Origin: Glaciecola sp. HTCC2999
GTDB lineage: Bacteria; Pseudomonadota; Gammaproteobacteria; Enterobacterales; Alteromonadaceae
Length of the DNA: 64,000 nt
Assembly: GCA_949498985.1 (NCBI GenBank)
Contig: CATECQ010000042.1
Coordinates: forward strand, 46,369 to 110,368
Direction: 5' to 3'
In this document: one piece after another, positions 9,328 through 18,902 of the stretch
Numbering within the stretch: the stretch's first letter is position 1
Layout of the letters: each line of letters starts with the position of its first letter
Notes under the pieces: model-generated
Databases searched by the model: none
The model's input: only the letters and a program-made list of their open reading frames with translations
What the model was told of the DNA's origin: nothing
Made by a program: the position numbers and the translations under genes

Positions 9328-9343
9328 ATTGCACAGCGAGAAC

Positions 9344-9383
9344 AGTCCTACACTTACAGAATTAAATGTGTAGGACTTTTTTA
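9344..9383 (+). terminator. Rho-independent terminator after the metallopeptidase lipoprotein gene
   Basis: A 10-bp perfect stem, AGTCCTACAC (9344-9353) with GTGTAGGACT (9368-9377), is followed by a run of T. It ends the rightward operon. The right arm and T-run lie inside the last codons of hda on the opposite strand (stop at 9362-9364). Confidence 0.85.
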
Positions 9384-10102
9384 ATGAGCGGTATCGTAAT
9401 TGCCTGTTGATGTGACAAAGACACTTTATCTAATTCATCAATCAAATGTTTTATGGCAGAAAATTCTCGAGTTGAAAATTTTAGTAAATAACTAATAGCA
9501 TTCATTTGCATGCTCAAGCCTTTTGCTTGAACATATGATTGAACAGCTCGGCTTAAACCTTCATCAGACAAGGGCTGTATATGGTAAACCTGGCCCCAAG
9601 TAAGACGTGAACGTAAATCGGGAAGGCTAAAATTATGGTGTGTAGGTCCTAATTCACTCGTTAAAACCATCACACAATGACTTTCGATACACCGATTAAT
9701 CAAATCAAAAATGGCAATTTCTAAAGCTGGGTACCCTGCTATTACATGAAGATTATCGACCACTAATACTTGGTGAGCTTCATAACCTGCTAACATTTCA
9801 TTGAATGGCGTTTCACTGTGAGTATCAAAGCTTGATTGATACATAGTAAGCACCTCAGGAGCAAGTAATAAACTCAAATCTAAATAGTAAGCACTGATAT
9901 TATGACTAATAGCATGTTGATATGCTGCGGTAGCTAAATGTGTTTTACCTGAATGAGTAGCCCCATGGATCATTAATAAACTATGGTCGTTACCTACCAT
10001 GTTAATTTGCAATAAGGCTTCTTTTAACAGTAAATTATCTTCAAAAATAAAACTGTCTAATGTTTGTGGACTGGGTAAGGCGAGAGGTAAAGGTATTTGC
10101 AT
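9362..10102 (-). CDS. hda: DnaA-inactivating regulator Hda
   Basis: Hda is a DnaA-like AAA+ protein that, with the DNA-loaded sliding clamp, stimulates ATP hydrolysis on DnaA and prevents re-initiation. The 246-residue product opens with QIPLPL, a good match to the clamp-binding motif QL(S/P)LPL. A Walker A loop (GATHSGKTHL), a Walker B (VLVVDNLH) and the AAA+ lid follow. The clamp motif lies only one residue from the start methionine, closer than in E. coli Hda. Three bases separate it from the upstream DUF2066 gene, so the two are co-transcribed, as in other Alteromonadales. Confidence 0.92.
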   Translation of the reverse strand: MQIPLPLALPSPQTLDSFIFEDNLLLKEALLQINMVGNDHSLLMIHGATHSGKTHLATAAYQHAISHNISAYYLDLSLLLAPEVLTMYQSSFDTHSETPFNEMLAGYEAHQVLVVDNLHVIAGYPALEIAIFDLINRCIESHCVMVLTSELGPTHHNFSLPDLRSRLTWGQVYHIQPLSDEGLSRAVQSYVQAKGLSMQMNAISYLLKFSTREFSAIKHLIDELDKVSLSHQQAITIPLIKKVLHI

Positions 10103-10105
10103 ACA

Positions 10106-11185
10106 TTAACGCCAATCATAAGAGAAGATTGTCGCTGTATCATCAGCCGGGGTGTTATCTAAATTCTTCACAGCAGCCATTTTATTTCCATTTAATAAAA
10201 TACGATGAAATTTTTCGGGTGAGTCTAATAACTTGACAGTAAATGAACTATTAAAACTATTTTGATTAATCAGTTGCACTTTTTCTACAATGGATAAAGA
10301 TGAGAGGTACGCTTCAATTTCTGATAATACAATAATATCGGTTACCCCACTAACAACAATCTTCTGTTCGAACTGAGTGTTTTCAACAAAACGTGCTGTA
10401 TCTAACGCATATTTTTGTGCTTGAAACTCAGCATAGTCACTCACAAAATCTCTAATAAGATTTTCTTTGTTGTTGCCCGTTAACTGTTTCAATCTCAGTG
10501 CTGATTCAGATTTTACAAAATAATCGAGTACCCAATTATCAGGAGAAGTTTCCACTAATCGAGCACCTATTGTATAAGGTGTGTCATATCGAATTGCAGC
10601 TTCATGTAATATATCAATAAATTGCCCCCATACATCGATCTCTGATACCAACTTCACATCGGTAATATCCATTAAGGGTAAATCTAATGAAATACCTCGG
10701 TTGAATAATTGCTTGTTTAGAATTTGAGCAGTATCAGAGGTACTTGAATCGGTAAGCATCAAACGTGCCTTGCTGGAATAAGATTGTTCAATAAACCATA
10801 ACAATCCTTCAGGTCGTTGGGCTCCCCACAACGGTAAACCATTACGTTTTATCCAACGTTCGAGCAAGTCCTGATTAAATATAACTAATAATTGGTTAGC
10901 TTTGCCTTCGATAAACTCTGTTGATGTTACAAATTGCATGGCATCAGTTAGCAATTTTGCATGCTTTGGGTGTTCCATGAAGGCTTTATCACCTGTCAAT
11001 TTAATCAACACTTGATTTAATGCATTTCGATAAGCGTTTTTTTGTGAACGTAGATCTTGAGAAAATAAAGGCACGACTGCTTTATTCAAGTCTTTAATGG
11101 TACTTGCACTTACACTGGTATTGACTAAAAATAGACCAATCACCAAGCAAAATATTTGGGTAAACAAAAGAAAAATGTTTAACAA
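10106..11185 (-). CDS. DUF2066 exported protein
   Basis: This 359-residue protein has an N-terminal signal peptide (hydrophobic residues 3-22, cleavage near SVSAS). The body resembles the DUF2066 family, recognisable by the early AYRNALNQVLIKLTGDKAF segment. Function is unknown; the family is regularly found immediately upstream of hda in marine gammaproteobacteria. No membrane segment follows the signal, so the mature protein is probably periplasmic. The gene is divergent from purM across a 157-bp intergenic region. Confidence 0.8.
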   Translation of the reverse strand: MLNIFLLFTQIFCLVIGLFLVNTSVSASTIKDLNKAVVPLFSQDLRSQKNAYRNALNQVLIKLTGDKAFMEHPKHAKLLTDAMQFVTSTEFIEGKANQLLVIFNQDLLERWIKRNGLPLWGAQRPEGLLWFIEQSYSSKARLMLTDSSTSDTAQILNKQLFNRGISLDLPLMDITDVKLVSEIDVWGQFIDILHEAAIRYDTPYTIGARLVETSPDNWVLDYFVKSESALRLKQLTGNNKENLIRDFVSDYAEFQAQKYALDTARFVENTQFEQKIVVSGVTDIIVLSEIEAYLSSLSIVEKVQLINQNSFNSSFTVKLLDSPEKFHRILLNGNKMAAVKNLDNTPADDTATIFSYDWR

Positions 11186-11307
11186 AATGTTGGGCTACCC
11201 TTACTTTAAAAAAATAGTTTGCACTTATATAGTGATATTGTGCTCTGAATCAAAGTATAATACATCAATTATATGGAATTTAATGATTATTTGCTGCAAT
11301 TTTGGAT

Positions 11308-11323
11308 GCGCAAACCTTTTTTA
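11308..11323 (+). promoter_or_regulatory. Candidate PurR operator upstream of purM
   Basis: GCGCAAACCTTTTTTA shares CGCAAAC and the following TTT with the E. coli PurR consensus (ACGCAAACGTTTGCGT), but the right half-site is poor. It lies about 20 bp before the purM start, where PurR sites are usual. Only the left half supports the call. Confidence 0.35.
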
Positions 11324-11342
11324 ACCACATTCGAGAATATCC

Positions 11343-12380
11343 GTGACCAAATCTACCGAATCCCTTAGTTATAAAGATTCCGGCGTCGACATCGATGCAG
11401 GAAATGAGCTTGTTGAACGTATTAAATCAGTGACCAAACGCACTCATCGACCTGAAGTTAAAGGTGGCCTAGGTGGTTTTGGTGCGCTATGTTCATTACC
11501 AACTAAGTATAAGAACCCTTTATTAGTATCTGGCACAGACGGTGTCGGCACTAAACTTCGTCTTGCTATGGATTGTAATCAACACGACGGCATTGGTATT
11601 GATCTTGTTGCTATGTGTGTTAACGATCTGATTGTTCAAGGCGCAGAACCGCTATTTTTCCTAGATTATTATGCAACAGGCAAATTGGATGTTGATGTGG
11701 CTGTTGAAGTGGTAAGTGGTATAGGAAAAGGTTGTGAGCTATCGGGTTGTGCATTAATTGGCGGTGAAACTGCTGAAATGCCAGGTATGTATCATGGTTC
11801 TGATTACGACGTAGCCGGTTTTTGTGTGGGTGTTGTTGAAGCTGAAGATGCCATTGACGGTAGTCTTGTTGCTGCGGGCGATGCATTGATTGCATTAGGA
11901 TCTTCAGGCCCCCATTCCAATGGATTCTCCCTTATTCGTAAAATTATTGAAGTGAGCGGCGCAGATATTACCGCGAAATTGGGTGATTCATCTATTCAAG
12001 AGCAATTACTGACGCCGACACGTATTTATGTCAAGTCGGTATTATCATTACTTGAAAGTGTTCAGGTTAATGCAATTTCACATATTACCGGTGGTGGTTT
12101 CTGGGAAAATATACCTCGAGTACTACCTGATACCATGCAAGCGAATATAGATAAGTCCTCTTGGAATTGGCCAACGATATTCAGCTGGTTACAAGATCAA
12201 GGCAATGTGACTGAACATGAAATGTATCGAACCTTTAACTGTGGTGTTGGCTTAATTATAGCTCTACCACAAGATCAAGTAGAATCAGCACTTAGTATTT
12301 TAAACAATGCGGGTGAAAATGCTTGGGTTATTGGTGATATTGCTAACAAATCTGGCACTGAATCCGTCGTAATGGCATAA
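11343..12380 (+). CDS. purM: Phosphoribosylformylglycinamidine cyclo-ligase
   Basis: PurM (AIR synthetase) closes the imidazole ring in purine synthesis using ATP. The 345-residue protein starts at a GTG with [21 protein letters not shown], aligning with the E. coli N-terminus. The hallmark GGLGGFGAL and [10 protein letters not shown] loops, then [11 protein letters not shown], are intact. GAGAA about 7 bp upstream supports the GTG start, and no in-frame ATG lies nearer. It is followed 26 bp later by purN. The intergenic region upstream carries a weak PurR-like half-site. Confidence 0.97.
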   Translation: MTKSTESLSYKDSGVDIDAGNELVERIKSVTKRTHRPEVKGGLGGFGALCSLPTKYKNPLLVSGTDGVGTKLRLAMDCNQHDGIGIDLVAMCVNDLIVQGAEPLFFLDYYATGKLDVDVAVEVVSGIGKGCELSGCALIGGETAEMPGMYHGSDYDVAGFCVGVVEAEDAIDGSLVAAGDALIALGSSGPHSNGFSLIRKIIEVSGADITAKLGDSSIQEQLLTPTRIYVKSVLSLLESVQVNAISHITGGGFWENIPRVLPDTMQANIDKSSWNWPTIFSWLQDQGNVTEHEMYRTFNCGVGLIIALPQDQVESALSILNNAGENAWVIGDIANKSGTESVVMA

Positions 12381-12406
12381 GCTCCAGTCATTCACAGAGA
12401 GTTAAT

Positions 12407-13051
12407 ATGAAACGTATTGTCGTGATGATCTCAGGTTCAGGTAGTAATTTACAAACGCTGATAGAACAAATTCATCTTAAAGATGTTAATGCCAATATTG
12501 TCTGTGTTATTTCTAATAAACCCGATGCTTATGGGTTAACACGAGCAGAAGATGCTGGTATCCCTAATATATGTGTTGATAGTACTTTATCTGGTCGTGA
12601 CCGTGAGGCTTATGACCAGTTATTGATCGATACTATAGAAATATACCAACCCGATTTAATTGTCTTAGCCGGTTTTATGCGGATATTAACCGATGAATTT
12701 GTCGCTAATTACCTCGGTCGACTAGTCAATATTCATCCCTCTTTACTACCCAAATATAAAGGCTTGAACACTCATCAACGAGCCATCGATAATGGTGACA
12801 TTGAGCATGGCGTATCTGTTCATTTTGTGACCCCTAAGCTTGATGATGGTCCCGTCATTATACAAGCTAAAGTGCCTATATTTGTTGATGATGATGCTGA
12901 TATTTTGGCACAGCGGGTACAAGTACAAGAACATCACATTTATCCTTTAGTTGTAAAATGGTTTGTGGAAGAACGTTTGACAATGTGTTCTGGTAAAGCA
13001 ATGATGGATGGACAGTTATTAGGAATGAATGGATTTGCTTGTGATGAATAA
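12407..13051 (+). CDS. purN: Phosphoribosylglycinamide formyltransferase 1
   Basis: PurN transfers a formyl group from 10-formyl-tetrahydrofolate to GAR in purine synthesis. The 214-residue protein begins MKRIVVMISGSGSNLQTL, which holds the phosphate-binding loop. It has the catalytic residues Asn108 and His110 in NIHPSLLP and Asp146 in KLDDGP. A Shine-Dalgarno (AGAGAG) precedes the ATG. Its end overlaps the start of the DUF3108 gene, so purM-purN and that gene are likely one transcript. Confidence 0.97.
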   Translation: MKRIVVMISGSGSNLQTLIEQIHLKDVNANIVCVISNKPDAYGLTRAEDAGIPNICVDSTLSGRDREAYDQLLIDTIEIYQPDLIVLAGFMRILTDEFVANYLGRLVNIHPSLLPKYKGLNTHQRAIDNGDIEHGVSVHFVTPKLDDGPVIIQAKVPIFVDDDADILAQRVQVQEHHIYPLVVKWFVEERLTMCSGKAMMDGQLLGMNGFACDE

Positions 13052-13808
13052 CGTCTTTGTGAAAATAAAACAGTGTATGAATATTAGTTTGTTATTCATA
13101 CTATACTGGTCATCCTCCTCTCAAGCACAACAAATTATTCATCAAGAATATATTCTAGCTCCTTTTGAGTCTCAATTTGTCGCATCAAGAGAAGGTAAGC
13201 CCGTGGGTTATGCTAGGCTGATATTTACCCAATTACCCAATAAACTGTGGCAATTAGAATACGAATCCAAAGTATCTAAGTACTTTTTAACTGATAAACG
13301 TAATGAAACTACTCGTTATTTACAAACTAATGAAAAGAATAAACCTAATTTACCTTTGCTACCGATTAGCTATATCTATAACAGAACGGGTACAGGCCCT
13401 GACAAGAGTATGTCTATTACATTCGACCATATAGAAGATGAATATTTAACTTCTATACCGGTCGATGAAGAAGTGCAGTTCCCACTTAACTTACGCATTG
13501 ATAATCAGTTATTTCGTATCGATGTCCCCTTTCAGTTATTCAAAGGTAATACTGAGTTTAACTATCAATTCATTAACTATCGAGGCCAACCACGAACTTA
13601 TAATATTCAGGTGGTGACTAATGAGTCGCTAGACTTACCGATTGGTACATTAGAAACAATTAAGGTAGCTATTCAACGGCCTGCTTCGTCTCGACAAACC
13701 TTTGCATGGTTTGCCCCATCTTTAAATTATCAGCTAGTGCGACTGCAACAGTTTAAACATGATAAAGAACAAGGTGATATTCAATTACGGATACACAAAG
13801 CACTATAA
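13029..13808 (+). CDS. DUF3108 exported protein
   Basis: This 259-residue protein of the DUF3108 family has an N-terminal export signal (hydrophobic stretch around NISLLFILYW followed by a Ser-rich cleavage region ending SQA). The remainder is beta-rich and periplasmic in prediction. Function is unknown. Three in-frame starts are possible: 13029 (AGGA 4 bp upstream), 13044 and 13077; a lysine-containing n-region favours one of the first two. It overlaps the end of purN by up to 23 bp, an arrangement common in this group. Confidence 0.75.
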   Translation: MDLLVMNNVFVKIKQCMNISLLFILYWSSSSQAQQIIHQEYILAPFESQFVASREGKPVGYARLIFTQLPNKLWQLEYESKVSKYFLTDKRNETTRYLQTNEKNKPNLPLLPISYIYNRTGTGPDKSMSITFDHIEDEYLTSIPVDEEVQFPLNLRIDNQLFRIDVPFQLFKGNTEFNYQFINYRGQPRTYNIQVVTNESLDLPIGTLETIKVAIQRPASSRQTFAWFAPSLNYQLVRLQQFKHDKEQGDIQLRIHKAL

Positions 13809-13863
13809 TTAAAGGTTTTTATCCTCTTAATCTTGCTATTTGCTCATAATTTGTTATCTTTCC

Positions 13864-13880
13864 ATCTGGTCAGACCATCA
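13864..13880 (+). promoter_or_regulatory. FadR-type operator at the fadE start
   Basis: The 17-mer ATCTGGTCAGACCATCA contains a perfect palindromic core (TGGTC-A-GACCA). It matches 12 of the 16 specified positions of the FadR consensus AACTGGTCNGACCAGTT, including the central 12. It ends 10 bp before the fadE ATG, so a bound regulator would block initiation or the ribosome site. Confidence 0.6.
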
Positions 13881-13890
13881 AGGTAAAGTT

Positions 13891-16359
13891 ATGAGTGTTA
13901 TGTATATTATATTCACGGTACTTACTGTTCTTGTATGCATATACAAACAGTGGAGTATGATAAAGTCAGGTATTGTTCTGGCAATGCTTTTTTCAATTGG
14001 CTATGTAATGGGAAGCGTTTCCATTTTAGTTGTGCTTCTACTGGCCATTTCCATCGGAATATTTGGACAAACTCGATATCGCACTCGTTTTATTACTCCC
14101 TCAATTCTGCGTTTTTATAAAGAAGTGAGTCCCGAAATGTCCTCAACGGAACAAGAAGCTATCGATGCTGGTACCGTTTGGTGGGATGGTGAATTATTTA
14201 GTGGTAATCCCGACTGGACAAAGTTACACAATATTGCCAAACCGACACTAACAAAAGAAGAGCAGGCTTTTCTAGATGGCCCCGTTGAAGAAGTTTGTTT
14301 AATGGTAGATGAGTGGCAAATCAATCATAAAGACGCAGATTTATCTCCTCAGATATGGCAATACCTCAAAGATAATAAATTTTTTGCAATGATCATTAAA
14401 CGCCAATTTGGTGGGCTTGAATTTTCTGCTTACGCTCAGTCTCGTATTCTACAAAAATTATCCGGCGTATCAGCAGTTCTGTCGACAACTGTTGGTGTTC
14501 CCAACTCACTTGGTCCAGGAGAATTATTGCAACATTACGGTACTCAAGCACAGCAAGAGTACTATTTACCCCGTTTAGCAACGGGGCAAGAAATTCCATG
14601 TTTTGCATTAACCAGTCCTGAAGCGGGCTCGGATGCTGGTTCCATAACGGATAAAGGTATTGTTTGTAAAGGAATATGGGAAGGAAAAGAAGTTACAGGC
14701 ATTAAACTTACATTCAATAAACGCTACATCACCCTTGCGCCGGTAGCCACTGTAATCGGTTTAGCGTTTAAATTATATGATCCAGAAAACTTACTTTCAG
14801 ACAAAAGTGAAATGGGGATCACCTGTGCCCTCCTCCCTCGTGATACTGAAGGTTTGAACATTGGTAATCGACATTTTCCATTAAATGTTCCTTTCCAAAA
14901 TGGCCCACTTAGTGGAGAGGACATCTTTGTTCCTCTTGATTATATTATTGGTGGTGCTGACATGGCTGGAAAAGGTTGGCGGATGCTGATGGAATGTCTT
15001 TCTGTAGGTCGTTGTATTACGCTTCCTTCTGCTTCTGCAGGTGGCGCAAAATCCGTAGCTTTATCGACCGGGGCTTATGCACGTATACGTCGTCAATTTA
15101 AGATGCCCATCAGTAAGATGGAAGGTATAGAAGAAATGTTAGCGCGTATTGGTGGCAGTGCATATATGATGGATGCCGTAACCAGTTTATCTACCACCGC
15201 TGTAGATTTAGGAGAAAAGCCATCAGTAATTTCAGCTATTTGCAAATATCACCTAACTGAACGTATGCGGACGGTAATAAATGATGCAATGGATGTTCAT
15301 GGCGGTAAAGGAATTATGCTCGGTCCAAATAACTATTTAGGTCGAGGTTATCAAGCTGTACCTGTATCGATTACTGTAGAGGGGGCTAATATACTTACCC
15401 GCAACATGATGATATTTGGTCAAGGTGCTCTGCGTTGTCACCCTTATGTGTTGCCCGAAATAAAAGCAGCGGCATTGCAAGATCCACAAAGTGCATTAGT
15501 CGACTTCGATAAAGCCGTTTTTGGTCATATTGGTTTTGCATTATCAAACTTTATTAAAACTATATGGTTTAGTCTCTCTGCCGGTCATTTATCATCTTAT
15601 CCATATAAAGATTCGACCAAACGTTATTATCAATTGCTAAACGGCTACAGTGCAAATTTAGCTTATTTAACAGATATTTCTATGGGAGTTTTAGGCGGTA
15701 GTCTGAAACGCCGAGAGCGATTATCTGCAAGGCTGGGAGATGTATTAAGCCAGTTGTACTTAGCATCGGCTGTTTTAAAACGGTTTAACGACGAAGGTAG
15801 ATTGACTGATCATGAACCGCTTATGCACTGGGCTATGCAAGATGCATTAGCAGAAATTGAAATCGCTATCGATGACTTTATCCATAACTTCCCTGTCCGT
15901 CCAGTTAAATGGATGCTACGGTTAGTTGTACAACCTTTTGGGAAAACTCGTAAATCGGCCAATGACAAACTGGAACATGCCATTGCTAACATGCTGCAAT
16001 CCCCTTGTGAAGGACGTACATTATTAGGAAGTGGTCAATTCACTCGAGAAATTGATGGTAATCTTTTAGGTGATCTTGAGCGTACTTTGAAGAATGTGGT
16101 TGCTGCAGAGCCAATATTTGAACGCATCTGCCGAGCATACAATGAAAAACGTCTCTTTACCCAACTTGATGAATTGGCAGACAGAGCACTTGCTGATGAC
16201 ATTATCAATGCCTCAGAAGCACAATTATTGAAAGACACGGAAGCCGGTCGTTTACGGACAATTAACGTTGATGATTTTACGCCTGAAGAATTAGTGTTTC
16301 ATTCTAAAGCGTTGGTTAAGGATAAACCGACTAAAAGACCGAAAGTAAAAATCGCATAA
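13891..16359 (+). CDS. fadE: Acyl-CoA dehydrogenase FadE
   Basis: FadE is the large, membrane-associated acyl-CoA dehydrogenase that starts fatty-acid beta-oxidation. From the ATG at 13891 (AAGG 7 bp upstream) the protein has 822 residues, close to the 814 of E. coli. Two hydrophobic N-terminal segments lie at about 1-20 and 25-55. The dehydrogenase core follows ([14 protein letters not shown], then GVWEG-type and MDVHGGKGI motifs), then a C-terminal extension typical of FadE. An open frame extends to 13840 but lacks a ribosome site. A FadR-like palindrome precedes the start, suggesting repression when long-chain acyl-CoA is low. A bidirectional terminator follows. Confidence 0.93.
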   Translation: MSVMYIIFTVLTVLVCIYKQWSMIKSGIVLAMLFSIGYVMGSVSILVVLLLAISIGIFGQTRYRTRFITPSILRFYKEVSPEMSSTEQEAIDAGTVWWDGELFSGNPDWTKLHNIAKPTLTKEEQAFLDGPVEEVCLMVDEWQINHKDADLSPQIWQYLKDNKFFAMIIKRQFGGLEFSAYAQSRILQKLSGVSAVLSTTVGVPNSLGPGELLQHYGTQAQQEYYLPRLATGQEIPCFALTSPEAGSDAGSITDKGIVCKGIWEGKEVTGIKLTFNKRYITLAPVATVIGLAFKLYDPENLLSDKSEMGITCALLPRDTEGLNIGNRHFPLNVPFQNGPLSGEDIFVPLDYIIGGADMAGKGWRMLMECLSVGRCITLPSASAGGAKSVALSTGAYARIRRQFKMPISKMEGIEEMLARIGGSAYMMDAVTSLSTTAVDLGEKPSVISAICKYHLTERMRTVINDAMDVHGGKGIMLGPNNYLGRGYQAVPVSITVEGANILTRNMMIFGQGALRCHPYVLPEIKAAALQDPQSALVDFDKAVFGHIGFALSNFIKTIWFSLSAGHLSSYPYKDSTKRYYQLLNGYSANLAYLTDISMGVLGGSLKRRERLSARLGDVLSQLYLASAVLKRFNDEGRLTDHEPLMHWAMQDALAEIEIAIDDFIHNFPVRPVKWMLRLVVQPFGKTRKSANDKLEHAIANMLQSPCEGRTLLGSGQFTREIDGNLLGDLERTLKNVVAAEPIFERICRAYNEKRLFTQLDELADRALADDIINASEAQLLKDTEAGRLRTINVDDFTPEELVFHSKALVKDKPTKRPKVKIA

Positions 16360-16378
16360 TCTTACTTCAATTCTACAT

Positions 16379-16417
16379 AAAAAAGCTGAACTCTGGTTAA
16401 CAGGGTTCAACTTTTTT
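16379..16417. terminator. Bidirectional terminator between fadE and the response regulator
   Basis: An imperfect hairpin has arms AAAAAAGCTGAACTCTG and CAGGGTTCAACTTTTTT around a short GTTAA loop. A-rich and T-rich flanks allow it to end transcripts from both sides of this convergent pair. Confidence 0.8.
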
Positions 16418-16429
16418 ACTCAAGAGTAG

Positions 16430-17068
16430 TTAATCATCCAATTCTAATTTATCGACCAATAAGACCACTTGTGTTCTAGAAGTGACATTAAATTTTTTGA
16501 ATATTGCACTTATATGCGCTTTCACAGTAGCCTCTGTAACAAACAATTCATCAGCAATTTGTTTATTCATTTTGCCTTGTTTTAGGCATTTCAATACTCT
16601 TAATTGTTTGGGGGTTAAATCTCTTACACACTCAATTGACTGAAGCATATCAGGTTTGTGTAAACCAATACTGTCTATATATTTTTCAGGAATAAATTTA
16701 CTACCCTCAAGTACTGACATAATGGCATGAGCCATTTTTCGGGAGCTATAGGACTTAGGAATAAATCCTTTAGCCCCATAATGCATCACAACATTAACAC
16801 TCTCTAAATTATCACTTGCCGATACCACTAAAATAGGTGTGTCAGGAGAATTTTCTAATACCGATGTTAGACCGTAATAATTTTCTGCACCGGGCATGTT
16901 CAAATCTAATAAAATCAAATCGATATCTGAATGATTTTTAATCGCTTTAAGTGTATTTTGCAAGCTATCGGCTTCGATGACTCTCAAATCATCAAAAAAA
17001 GGTGCTAAGGCTGCTTGTAATGCCTCACGAAAAAGAGGATGATCATCTGCAATTAAAAACGTACTCAT
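16430..17068 (-). CDS. NarL/LuxR-family response regulator (orphan)
   Basis: This 212-residue regulator has an N-terminal receiver domain (acidic DD at 8-9, phosphoacceptor Asp55 in LILLDLNMP, switch Ser and Lys in VVSAS and FIPKS). A C-terminal LuxR-type helix-turn-helix follows (LTPKQLRVLKCLKQGKMNKQ onward). It is predicted to bind DNA when phosphorylated. No histidine kinase is adjacent, so partner and targets are unknown. It is convergent with fadE and divergent from cmoA across 84 bp. Confidence 0.9.
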   Translation of the reverse strand: MSTFLIADDHPLFREALQAALAPFFDDLRVIEADSLQNTLKAIKNHSDIDLILLDLNMPGAENYYGLTSVLENSPDTPILVVSASDNLESVNVVMHYGAKGFIPKSYSSRKMAHAIMSVLEGSKFIPEKYIDSIGLHKPDMLQSIECVRDLTPKQLRVLKCLKQGKMNKQIADELFVTEATVKAHISAIFKKFNVTSRTQVVLLVDKLELDD

Positions 17069-17152
17069 GATATTTAGTCAATTAGGTCTTATACATTTAG
17101 TGCAAATTCACACTAAGGTCGGTTATTTTTTACTCACCTTTCAAAAGAATAG

Positions 17153-17890
17153 ATGAAAATGTCAAAAATAGACAACTTATTTTCAACTCAATTAAATAAG
17201 ATTGCTGACTTTTCCTTTGATGAAAACGTAGCATCGGTATTTCCAGATATGATATCTCGCTCGATACCGGGTTATCCGCTAATGATTGAAAATATAGGTC
17301 GGATTTCACAACGATATGCCCTGCCCAATTCGGTTATCTATGATTTAGGCTGTGCCACAGGTACTGGTACTTTAAGTATGGCCAAGCACGTCGACCAATC
17401 GGGATGTCATATTGTCGGTATCGATAACTCATCAGCAATGGTGCAACAGTGCCAACAATTCCTGACTCAATATCATCATCAATGCCCAGTGACGATTGAG
17501 TGTGATGATATTATGCAATACGCATATCAATCAAATACTAGCGTGATCTTAATGAATTTTACATTGCAGTTTATTGCACCTGAACATCGTCAAGCGATGT
17601 TACAGTCGCTTTATAATGCATTGCTTCCTGGTGGTGTATTGATTTTATCTGAAAAAATCACCCATGATAGTGCCCTCGGTGATGAACTATTAATTAACTT
17701 ACATCATCAATTTAAAAGTGATAATGGCTACAGTGATTTAGAAATAAGCCAAAAGCGTACAGCTCTTGAAAAAGTGATGCTCACTGACACTTACGCTACT
17801 CATGAATGTCGCTTACGTGATATTGGTTTTACCGATATTATTAAATGGTTTAGTTGTTTTAATTTTATGTCACTTGTTGCAATTAAGTAG
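17153..17890 (+). CDS. cmoA: Carboxy-S-adenosyl-L-methionine synthase
   Basis: CmoA makes carboxy-SAM from SAM and prephenate for formation of the wobble base cmo5U34 in tRNA. The 245-residue product shows the family N-terminus (FSFDENVASVFPDMISRSIPGY) split across the first 45 residues. It has the SAM loop DLGCATGTGT and the later ILMNFTLQFIAPEHR block. An ATG two codons downstream (17159) is an equally possible start. cmoB follows after 6 bp, so the two enzymes of the pathway are co-transcribed, as usual. Confidence 0.96.
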   Translation: MKMSKIDNLFSTQLNKIADFSFDENVASVFPDMISRSIPGYPLMIENIGRISQRYALPNSVIYDLGCATGTGTLSMAKHVDQSGCHIVGIDNSSAMVQQCQQFLTQYHHQCPVTIECDDIMQYAYQSNTSVILMNFTLQFIAPEHRQAMLQSLYNALLPGGVLILSEKITHDSALGDELLINLHHQFKSDNGYSDLEISQKRTALEKVMLTDTYATHECRLRDIGFTDIIKWFSCFNFMSLVAIK

Positions 17891-17896
17891 AAGCCT

Positions 17897-18865
17897 ATGC
17901 ATCCTCATTTTAAAACTATCTTATCTGCACTTCCGACAAACCTGTTATCTACATGGGGTTATGAGTTACCCGCAGTACTTCAACACTGGGAACAAATAAA
18001 CCGTCATGGTAATTCTAAAAAATGGTCAAAACTGATTGAGAAATTACCTGATATCACTCCTACATCCGTCAGCCTAGACGATTTAATACGTCTCGAGAAT
18101 ACCGATATCACTGAATATGAACAACGTGTATTTCATGGTTTATTACAACAGTTTAAACCGTGGCGCAAAGGCCCGTATGATGTTTTTGGTGTTCACATTG
18201 ATACTGAATGGCGTAGTGATTATAAATGGCAAAGAATAGCCCCACATATTAGTAACTTGGAAAACCGTAAAGTACTCGATGTGGGTTGCGGAAGTGGTTA
18301 TCACATGTGGCGCATGCTCAATGCAAAAGCAAGTTTTGTGATGGGTGTTGATCCTACTGAGTTATTTTTTTATCAATACCTCATCATAAAACGGTTTTTA
18401 CCTTCTCATCCTGTATATTTTTTACCTTTAGGGATTGAAGATTTACCTCTGTCAAATGGATTTGATACCGTGTTTTCAATGGGCGTATTTTATCATCGAA
18501 AGGACCCTATGCTGTTTTTACAACAACTCAAAGATCAGCTAGTTTCAGGAGGGGAATTAGTACTGGAAACATTAATTGTGGATGGTGATGTCAACACCGT
18601 ATTAGTTCCCACGGAACGCTATGCTCAAATGGGCAATGTATGGTTTTTACCGAGTATCGATGCGCTGACATTATGGCTCAAAAAAGTCGGATTTATTAAT
18701 GTCAGAATGGTCGATGTATCATTGACTACCACCGAGGAACAACGCAAGACATCATGGATTGATGGCCAATCACTTTCTGACTTTTTAGATCCAAACGATC
18801 CTAGTTTAACTGTTGAAGGTTATCCTGCCCCCCAGCGCGCCACCGTTATTGCTAATAAAAAGTAA
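17897..18865 (+). CDS. cmoB: tRNA U34 carboxymethyltransferase
   Basis: CmoB transfers the carboxymethyl group from carboxy-SAM to 5-hydroxyuridine at position 34 of tRNA. The 322-residue protein has the family length, with WRKGPYDVFGVHIDTEWRSD before the Rossmann domain. The SAM-type loop VLDVGCGSGYHMWRM starts near residue 125, and FSMGVFYHRKDP follows. The start is preceded by AGAAG. It lies 37 bp upstream of the glucosylglycerate cluster on the same strand, with no strong terminator between, so read-through is possible. Confidence 0.96.
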   Translation: MHPHFKTILSALPTNLLSTWGYELPAVLQHWEQINRHGNSKKWSKLIEKLPDITPTSVSLDDLIRLENTDITEYEQRVFHGLLQQFKPWRKGPYDVFGVHIDTEWRSDYKWQRIAPHISNLENRKVLDVGCGSGYHMWRMLNAKASFVMGVDPTELFFYQYLIIKRFLPSHPVYFLPLGIEDLPLSNGFDTVFSMGVFYHRKDPMLFLQQLKDQLVSGGELVLETLIVDGDVNTVLVPTERYAQMGNVWFLPSIDALTLWLKKVGFINVRMVDVSLTTTEEQRKTSWIDGQSLSDFLDPNDPSLTVEGYPAPQRATVIANKK

Positions 18866-18868
18866 TAC

Positions 18869-18892
18869 CCAAATCCCTTAACGCGAATTTGG
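18869..18892. promoter_or_regulatory. Short inverted repeat between cmoB and the glucosylglycerate cluster
   Basis: CCAAAT (18869-18874) and ATTTGG (18887-18892) form a 6-bp stem around a 12-base loop. There is no T-run, so it is not a convincing terminator. It could be an operator or a weak hairpin that separates the two gene groups. Confidence 0.3.
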
Positions 18893-18902
18893 CATAGATA
18901 TT

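Noticed and set aside
12614..12621. Exact GACCAGTT (FadR half-site)
   Set aside because: It lies inside the purN coding region and has no matching left half; about this many copies are expected by chance.
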